Below are positions 57,406 to 64,000 of a stretch of DNA of 64,000 nucleotides, piece by piece. This DNA comes from Adenophora triphylla var. japonica (Eukaryota > Streptophyta > Magnoliopsida > Asterales > Campanulaceae). The position numbers and the translations under genes were made by a program. The notes under the pieces were generated by a model. That model was not told the DNA's origin and did not search any database. It worked only from the letters and a program-made list of their open reading frames with translations. The stretch covers positions 1-64,000 of the forward strand of contig JAFEMH010007442.1 of the NCBI GenBank assembly GCA_022495995.1. Reading direction: 5' to 3'. The stretch's first letter is position 1, and each line of letters begins with the position of its first letter.

Positions 57406-57466
57406 TACTTTAGTTGGGAGACCTAAGAGGGTAATCAAACCACCGGTCAGGAATGGGTTTGAAGAC

Positions 57467-57777
57467 ATGGCTTCATATGTTCTTGTTCTTAGTAGTGGAG
57501 ACCCAAGTACTTTTAAGGAGGCTATAAACAGTCCGGAAAAGGATAAGTGGGTAACGGCTATGGCGGAGGAGATGGAGTCATTGTACAAGAACAATACATG
57601 GGATTTGGTGGAGCTTCCTAAAGGGAAGCGTGCTATTGGTTGCAAGTGGGTTTTCAAGCGTGAAAAAGAAGTATCAGAAAAAGAGGAGGAAAAGTTCAAG
57701 CTCGGTTGGTAGCAAAGGGGTACTCGCAGCGAGAGGGGTTGGATTATAATGAGATTTTTTCGCCTGTTGTGGGGCAA
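57467..57777 (+). pseudogene. Tork RT, N-terminal part
   Basis: WVTAMAEEMESLYKNNTWDL and GCKWVFKREKE are typical. A 1-nt loss near 57700 shifts the frame before LVAKGYSQREGLDYNEIFSP, which runs into the LTR insertion. The last five bases, ggcaa (57773-57777), are the left target duplication. Confidence 0.88.
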
Positions 57778-59571
57778 TGTGAATGTGGGGGCCCAAATAT
57801 TTTTTTGTGTTTTATTTGGATTAACTCGAGTTTGAAAACATCCGGTTTAATTTGAAAAACGGAGTCGCCACGCCATTTTGATTTCCTAAAAACTTTGAAA
57901 AAAAGGAATTAGGGTCCGGAGGTTAAGTTACCCCTTGGAAAGAACATTTGGCGTTCACCCAAGGTGCCTTGCCGAAGCAAGTCTCCCAAGATTCCATTTT
58001 TCGTGCTTGCTTGCGTGCTTTCTTGTGTGCATGTGTTGAAGAGAGGGGGGGGGGGAATGTTCCAAGTTGTCTTCTGGACGTATAAACCATTTAGTTAGTT
58101 ATCGCTCGGGATTCCTTGGATTTTTATGTGTTCGGGACTTTGATCCTGTCCTCATCTTGGACTTGTGATCATCACTATTTGACCTTGGGTCATGTGTGAT
58201 CGAGAGAAGGACTCTCTCTTATGGTCCAAGAGTGAGGTTCTTTAGAAAGGAATATCCTTAGCCCATCAATCCTACACCTTGAGACGATTGAGCTTGTGTA
58301 GGGACTATTATGCTCGTCTCAAGTGATAATCGGAGATATAGGGTTCAAGCCTTATTCATTTCTAAAGGGATTATGGCACCTTTAATGAAAGAAACGACGT
58401 AAAGATGGGATCTTTACATCGGCCCGTTCCAAGGATGCATCAAATACTAAAGGGGACTAGGGGAAGGGTATAAAGATTGGATCTTTATGCTCTTCCTATG
58501 CTTTTCGTGCCTTAGGAAGGTCACTAAGCAATCCTAGGAAAGAGAGATCCAACCATGAGTGACATGAAGGATGCATTCTAAACTAAAAATGACATTTTTA
58601 ATGAAAAAGATGGAATTTTGCATGCTAAGGATGCTACTTGGTTGCAAAGGATGCTTCTTTGATATAAAGAAAACATTTTTAATGCAAAGGATGCAACTTT
58701 ACGTATGAAAATGGCATATTATGTGCAAAGGATGCATAAAGATGTCATTTTGAGAGCAAAGGATGCTACTTTAATGCAAAGATATCATTTTTGATGCAAA
58801 GGATGCAACTTTATATGTAAAGATGATGTTTAAGTGCAAGGGATGCTACTTTTCACATCACCATGTGAGAGATCCACCCTAGAACAAGCCTTTTATGAGG
58901 TCTTATTTGTTCATCCTTGGGTTGGATCGTCCATGGATCCTATGTGATGAGGGGAAAGGGGATATATGATTTACATAATTAAAGATAGTATCTTTTATGA
59001 CAATGTACCAAATACCAAGCAATATATAGCAATATGTAAATGCAAGGAGCAAGTATATCACATAAAACAAGTATAATGAAAGGTAAAGGGTAAAAGAGGT
59101 TACCAATGGTGGTGTCCTCTTGCTCTTTGAAGTTTGCCTAGGAAATGGACCAACTTTGGGAGGTTTTGGAGAGGAGGGAGGTGGTTTTTATCACTCTCAG
59201 CTCTCTGGAATCTCATGGAGTTATTTTAGCAGAGTAAGGTTACTGAAAATCCCCCCTTAAAACGAGTAGAGGAGGTCTCTATTTATAGGCACTCTGGCAA
59301 CATCTAATAAAGCCGTGCGGCTTGGAGTTCTAGCCTAATGCAGCCGTGCGGCATTATCCATTATGACTCAGTATCTTTCTAGAATCATGCAAGGTGGCCT
59401 TTCTAGAAGGGTTTTTATACCAAAGGAAAACGTGGATTTATAATTCCAAGTAATTCCTTCACCCCTCAGAAGGTTCGGAACAGTTTCCAAATTGCTCCTG
59501 AACTTTAGGAAAGTCCGGGGAATTGCTGGGAAACTTAATCGGAAGGCATGAGCCAGATTTGGGTACTTACA
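57778..59571 (-). mobile_element. Solo LTR of Tat-A family (1794 bp) inside Tork RT
   Basis: Same structure as 14496-16191: plus-strand TGTGAATG..CTTACA ends, the gcaaaggatgc units (58600-58850), TATA (59287-59280, minus) and paired GCCGTGCGGC. Flanked by ggcaa (57773-57777) and ggcac (59572-59576), a 5-bp target duplication with one change. RT coding resumes directly after it. No internal sequence, so it formed by LTR-LTR recombination. Confidence 0.92.
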
Positions 59572-59576
59572 GGCAC

Positions 59577-60866
59577 ACTTCTATTCGAATTGTGTTGGGT
59601 CTTGTAGCTCACTATGATTTCGTGTTGGAGCAGATTGATGTGAAAACTGCGTTTCTACACGGTGAGTTGGATGAGCAGATTTTCATGGAGCAACTACATG
59701 GGTTCACGGAGCCCGGGCATGAGCATTTGGTTTGTAAATTGAAGAAGTCACTTTATGGGCTGAAGTAGTCTCCGAGGCAGTGGTACACTAGATTTGATTC
59801 CTACATGGTACGTATTGGCTACAAGCATTGTGAGTATGATTGCTGCGTGTATGTGAAGAGCCTTGATGATGGTTCATATATTTTTCTGTTCCTATATGTG
59901 GATGATATGCTTATCGCGGGTAGAAGCAAGAACGAGGTCAATCAGTTGAAGACCTTATTGAGTAAAGAGTTTGACATGAAGGATTTGGGGGAAGCCAAGA
60001 AGATTCTTGGGATGGAGATTCGCCGAGACAGGAAATCTAGGAGATTGTGGTTGTCTCAAGTCGGCTATGTGGAGAAGGTGTTGGAGAGGTTCAATATGCG
60101 GGATGCAAAACCTGTGAAGACACCATTGGCGAGTCATTTTAATTTATCTGCCTCAGATTCCCCGAGTTCTACTGAAGAAATTCAGAATATGTTGAAGGTT
60201 CCCTATGCAAGCGCAGTGGGATGTCTCATGTATGCTATGGTTTGCACTAGGCCAAATTTGGCGCAAGCCATTAGTGTGGTTAGCAAGTATATGGAGAATC
60301 CGGGTAAACAACACTGGGAAGCAGTTAAGTGGATACTTAGATACTTGAAGGGCACTATAGGCTATGGCATCATGTTTGGAAAAAAGAGTGAGGAGCTTTC
60401 TGTTGTGGGATATGTTAATTCAGATTATGCGGGTGACTTGGATCGGAGGAGGTTGACTAAGGGATATGCATTTACTCTTGTAGGTGGTCCTATATGTTGG
60501 AGGTCTATGATTCAGTCCATCATTGCATTGTCTACCGCGGAAGAGGAGTACATGGCAGCGGTTGAAGCTGCAAAGGAAGCCTTATGGCTTCGGGGTTTGG
60601 TCAAGGAATTGGGTATTCAGCAAGGTGGAGTGAAGTTGCTTTGTGACAGTCAAAGCGTGATTTTTCTGGCAAAGAATCATATTTATCATCAACACACGAA
60701 ACATATTGATGTTTGGTTTCACAAGATTCGGGAGTTGATTGATATGGTTGAGGTTGTGCTAGAGAAGGTTCACACTACGGAGAATGCTGCTGATATGTTG
60801 ACGAAACCGGTTACTACTGACAAGTTCAAGCATTGTTTGGATTTGTTGCACATCTATAGCTGTTAG
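59577..60866 (+). pseudogene. Tork RT C-terminal part and RNase H
   Basis: HTSIRIVLGLVAHYDFVLEQ and QIDVKTAFLHGELDEQIFME continue the RT. TAG 59766-59768 replaces the Gln codon of L-K-Q-S-P-R-Q-W-Y. The frame then runs open for 353 codons with YVDDMLIAG (about 59896), the RT thumb, and RNase H (STAEEEYMAAVEAAKEALWL; KHIDVWFHKIREL; A-D-M-L-T-K-P) to TAG 60866. In VGYVNSDYAGD the first residue pattern departs from the usual Y-[ST/A]-D-S-D. Confidence 0.9.
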
Positions 60867-60948
60867 AGATGGGGAGGTTCGATGTCTACACGGGGTGGTT
60901 CGGGTATTGGTTCCTTGTATCTTCTGTTGGGTTGGGTGAATGCTCGCC

Positions 60949-61006
60949 AAGGTGGAGATTGTTGGATGTAATTGCTCGATGTCTTGGCAAAGGGCCCGAC
61001 GCCCCC
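60949..61006 (+). mobile_element. Tork PPT and first 47 bp of 3' LTR
   Basis: AAGGTGGAGAT (60949-60959) is the PPT. The LTR restarts TGTTGGATG at 60960 and is cut at 61006 by the Tat-B LTR. Left target half is gcccc (61002-61006). Confidence 0.9.
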
Positions 61007-61201
61007 TGTAAGTACCCCAATCTGGATCACACCCTTTCAAACACACGGGAAGCACCGCAGACTCATCAACGCAGTCTCGACAACCCCTCTCACTCAAAAC
61101 CCTCTCTAAACCCCCAGCCAAACCAAGGGAGGAGCCTTTCTGGGATAAAAAGGGACAAAAGGACCTTTTGGGAATTTTCAGGAAATTGGAAAAGCAATAA
61201 T

Positions 61202-61481
61202 GGTCCGTACGGACCTCTTTGCTTTAATAATTACTGAATCTTCTTAAAGTCCACAATATTCCCTCAAATCCCGGGGAAAATGATTACCCTCATGCTTAGT
61301 TGGTCCGTACGGACCTCTTTGCATGCAAGATGGTCCGTACGGACCTTATTGCTCAGGGGACACCATAATTACAGAATATTCACCATCATCACAGATTCCC
61401 TCAAATCGAGGAAAACCAAAATACTGGATTACCAGGGAGGTCCGTACGGACCTCTTTGCACCTAATCTGGCACTATAAATA
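61202..61481 (+). promoter_or_regulatory. Tat-B U3: four perfect 14-bp palindromes GGTCCGTACGGACC and TATA
   Basis: Identical copies at 61202-61215, 61302-61315, 61332-61345 and 61439-61452, each followed by a conserved 't(c/a)ttgc' tail (tctttgc three times, ttattgc once). TATAAATA is at 61474-61481, 22 bp after the last copy. Confidence 0.7.
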
Positions 61482-61751
61482 GAGGGCTCCCCCTCCTCAT
61501 TTTCACACACCTCCCACTTCTCTCTTCCTCCCTAGGCCTTCTGGCTTCCCCTCTAAGTCCTTCCGAGGCATTCCCGGCCCCTTTCGGATCCTTCCGAGGC
61601 CTTTCGAGCCCCCTTGTGGTGCTCCGAAGCCTCCCCGAGCGCTCCCGAGACGCTCCCGCGCTGCCCCGAGGCACTCTCGAGGTACTCTGAGGCCCCTCGT
61701 GGTACTCCGAGGCCTTGCCTGGTCTTTCCACGGTGTCCCGGCTCTCTCCGA

Positions 61752-61910
61752 GTCAAACCGACGATCCCAAACCACGCCGAAACTCTGCCCGAGTGACTCC
61801 TGCCACCACAACGCACGCCGAACCTCTGCCCGAGTGATCCCGACGATCCCCACGCACGCCGAACCTCTGCCCGAACGCAGCCTGCAACCTCAACTCACGC
61901 CGAAACTCTG
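61752..61910 (+). repeat. About 48-bp tandem repeats in Tat-B R/U5
   Basis: 'cacgccgaaactctgcccgagtga' or close variants occur four times (about 61773, 61816, 61855, 61896), with 'gacgatccc' between some. The cgaaactctgcccga core also occurs in LTR D. Confidence 0.8.
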
Positions 61911-62421
61911 TCCGCAGACAACCGGCATCTCCCGAAGCAATCCCGATCCGTGCGGAGCACGCTACTCCGACCTCAAACACTATTCTCCGGCGGAAGACAG
62001 GACACGAACCAACATTGGTAAGGCTTCCTTCCTACACTATTCCAATACATTTCCATACATAGCATACAATGTAGACATCCGGTACGGCATGCATTTTTAA
62101 AAGCACACACACACACACACACAACATTTAAAGGATATTAGGGGTATCCGAAAGACTCGTTTTACGAGGCGACTCGGGTGAGCTCTAATATTCTAATATT
62201 CTCTTCCCGAGGAGTCATCTGACCTCCGAACTCAAAATCTCATCACACAAAAACAGTTTAAAATTATCTTTAAGCGATGCCCTTTTCAATGTTTTGGGCT
62301 TAATAAAAACGGCGTGGCGACTCTACAAAATGCGAAAACAAAACGGCGAGACACCGCCGCCAACGCGAAAGATGCCAGATGCCGGGGCTGCGAAGCCTAT
62401 TCGGATCCGGGTAATTTCAGT

Positions 62422-62439
62422 TGGCGACTCTGCTGGGGA
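62422..62439 (+). other. Primer-binding site, tRNA-Arg
   Basis: TGGCGACTCTGCTGGGGA, two bases after the LTR; one mismatch to the plant tRNA-Arg 3' end. Same class as the Tat-A PBS. Confidence 0.92.
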
Positions 62440-63756
62440 GAAAGTTGTTTTAAAATCTTTTTAAACAAAACAAAAGATTTTTAAAACGATGATGAGGGTC
62501 AAACTTTCATTTTACCTCTTCCTTTAACTGTTGTGTGTGTGTGCACGTGCTTCGTTTTTATTTTACAAAAAAAAAAAAAAATACAAAAAAATGCATCAAT
62601 ATACATCTCGTGCATACATTTAAAATTCTTCGAAAAACTTCGTTTTACTCGGAAAAAGAATTTTAGAGACCGCACACTACTCGCATCTTTGCCTCGGTTA
62701 GACCGCACACTACGCACACCTTTGCCTCGGTTACACCGCACGCTACGCGCAGCTTCTTGCCTCGGATACACTGCACACTACAACCCTCAACCCGGAGTGG
62801 TCTCGGATGCGATCCGTTAGGTCTTCCTAGGCCTCTTGGACGCGCACGGGATCATTCCAAACATCCCATCCTAGCCAAGCGTCAACCACACGTTTGAGTC
62901 TTGAGTCACACTCTTTCCGGACTCGGTTGGTTTTTACCTAGTCCGTGTCATACGGCTGGATACATATACCATGCCGGCCATTTTTCGAGTCAAGGCTCGG
63001 AACTCAAGATCCCTTGCAAGCAAAGCGATGAAAGGTCATGCTAAAATCTTGACACGATCTTGATTTCCGAAGCTACACCCGACGATGTTAGATCCCGGAT
63101 ATACATCCATGCTCACATGACACCATGTCATCACGCCTTTGATACGTCGGCCATGACAATATGACCCGACTAACGCCTAACGTCACGGATCCCTTGCGCA
63201 AGCAAGGTAAAGAGAAGGTCATGCCGAACTCTTGACGATCTTGACTTAGTGGCACTGTCGGTTCACTATTCACATGGCTAACGCATCAAAACGAACATGA
63301 CAGGCTCGGTCCTTAGGTTCGATTTTCTTTTAGGCCGGTGGAAACCGCTTGCACTATAGGACCCTCGCACAGTGTCCACCACTGGGATGTCGAAATACGG
63401 AGTGCAAAACGAGGGGCTTATAGCCGCACGAGATGGTCTCCATCGACCCGGGATCTAGCATAGTTGCGAAAAAGAAGAGCAATCTTTTCCAACCTACCTA
63501 GGACTCTGAGAAAACATGTTTTAAGTAAATTAAAACAACAAAAAAAAATCATAAATAAAAGAAACGGAAACCGCATGCCACGTGAGCTTTCCCCCTTTTA
63601 TCCCGTTAGGCCATTCCCGTGTCTAAACCTTGCCCATCACCCCCTCCAGCTAACAGAGAGTGGTCGAGAGTGCCCGGGAACCCGTCTCCCAGTGTCAAAA
63701 CAGCAAGGTCCTACCTCCTTCCCAGCTCTGTCACCAGGACAGTCCGTCATTTCCCC
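62440..63756 (+). other. Tat-B untranslated leader
   Basis: Contains short TG/A runs and a 33-bp tandem array (62668-62785). 63000-63240 contains two diverged copies of 'gcaag.aaag.gatg.aaggtcatgc..a.tcttgac'. No gene. Comparable in length and content to the Tat-A leader. Confidence 0.7.
62668..62785 (+). repeat. 33-bp tandem repeats in Tat-B leader
   Basis: Three and a half units of 'gaccgcacactacgcacacc tttgcctcggtta'. Confidence 0.8.
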
Positions 63757-64000
63757 ATGGCCAAGTCAGTGGATAACAACGATAAGAACGGGACCTTACC
63801 CCCGAGAAATTTCCCAACATTGGAAGAAGTTTGGCAGGTCCTCATGGCTATTGAGAAACGTCAAGGTGAGCAACAAGCCTGGATCGAAGGTGCTATGCAC
63901 CACTTCGGAACATTAGCCACCCAACTACCTGGGGCTTCCCAAGTCATGACTGCTCCTACAGCCTCTAACGTCTCTCATTGTCTCCCAGAAGTCAACCTGT
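63757..64000 (+). CDS. gag: Tat-B gag, N-terminal 81 codons, open to window end
   Basis: ATG 63757 (MAKSVDNNDKNGTLPPRNF) opens an uninterrupted frame to 64000, about 1.3 kb after the PBS. The segment TLEEVWQVLMAIEKRQGEQQ looks like an amphipathic or coiled-coil N-terminus, usual for Tat Gag proteins; the conserved Gag core would lie beyond the window. The identification rests on position, reading frame and composition. The absence of stops contrasts with the other Tat copies here. Confidence 0.6.
   Translation, partial: MAKSVDNNDKNGTLPPRNFPTLEEVWQVLMAIEKRQGEQQAWIEGAMHHFGTLATQLPGASQVMTAPTASNVSHCLPEVNL

Larger units (their letters stand above)
54588..61006 (+). mobile_element. Copia/Tork-type element, interrupted twice
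   Basis: LTR, Met PBS, gag, protease, integrase, RT, RNase H, PPT and the first 47 bp of the 3' LTR occur in copia order. A 1794-bp solo LTR (57778-59571) splits RT, and a Tat-B element splits the 3' LTR at 61006. Left target half is tatac (54583-54587). Domain sequences resemble the Tnt1-like Tork lineage. Confidence 0.9.
61007..62419 (+). mobile_element. 5' LTR of Tat-B (1413 bp)
   Basis: TGTAAGTACCCC..GTAATTTCA followed by the PBS. TATA at 61474-61481, a C/G-rich R/U5 with CCGAGGC-type low complexity (61555-61740), 48-bp repeats, and the Tat block gtggcgactctac near 62311. Confidence 0.9.
61007..64000 (+). mobile_element. Tat-type Ty3/gypsy element 'Tat-B', left end only
   Basis: LTR, tRNA-Arg PBS, repeat-bearing leader of about 1.3 kb and an open gag start. 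Continues past the window. The LTR begins TGTAAGTACCCC, like the Tat-A LTR. Confidence 0.9.

Noticed and set aside
61462..61853. Several overlapping Arg/Gly/Ser-rich ORFs on the minus strand
   Set aside because: They are low-complexity by-products of the CCGAGGC-rich LTR R/U5, with no domain and several frames open at once.
62102..62125. AC microsatellite, and the TG run near 62528
   Set aside because: Simple repeats inside the LTR/leader with no further structure.

Overview
The window is repeat-dense nuclear DNA of a flowering plant, probably a dicot with a large genome. Nearly everything recognisable is an LTR retrotransposon of a plant lineage: Ty3/gypsy Tat/Ogre and Athila, Ty1/copia SIRE and Tork, plus a TRIM, solo LTRs and MITE-like scraps. 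I found no host protein gene, rRNA, tRNA gene or CRISPR array. The species cannot be named from the sequence.

Layout. (1) 1-16191: a very long, decayed Tat/Ogre-type element ('Tat-A') on the minus strand. Its 5' LTR is 14496-16191, its PBS is complementary to tRNA-Arg, and protease, RT, RNase H and integrase remnants run leftwards. Two plus-strand (antisense) accessory genes lie beyond integrase; the first is a spliced plant-mobile-domain (PMD) gene. The 3' LTR is outside the window. (2) 16192-23655: tandem repeats, two isolated LTRs (D and E), a Tat-C-type LTR with a gag start, a small TRIM, MITE-like sequence and a short LTR-LTR derivative. (3) 23656-44949: an Athila-type element with an intact gag-protease ORF but no recognisable RT or integrase. 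A complete 14.7-kb copia/SIRE element (28557-43271, TSD gaatc) sits inside its downstream ORF. (4) 44950-54587: a 5'-truncated Tat-type element ('Tat-C') with inactivated pol, a 38-bp tandem array and a spliced antisense gene of the 'putative gypsy type transposon' family. (5) 54588-61006: a copia/Tork element inserted in the Tat-C 3' LTR, itself interrupted by a Tat-A solo LTR in its RT gene. (6) 61007-64000: the left end of another Tat element ('Tat-B'), inserted in the Tork 3' LTR, with LTR, PBS and an open gag start running off the window.

How the parts work together. The relative order of insertion can be read from the nesting: Tat-C, then Tork, then the Tat-A solo LTR and Tat-B; and Athila, then SIRE. 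Most coding regions are broken. The open ones are the Athila gag-protease, the SIRE and Tork RT/RNase H segments (each with a few stops) and the Tat-B gag start.

The most interesting pattern is in the promoters. Seven LTR families each carry their own short, CpG-containing, palindromic or near-palindromic motif, repeated 2-8 times, usually upstream of a TATA box. In Athila, in SIRE and probably in Tat-A, the same family-specific motif also clusters a second time inside the element, just upstream of the accessory ORF. This suggests that U3-type regulatory modules also drive the accessory genes. That reading is inference; the motif positions are read directly from the sequence.
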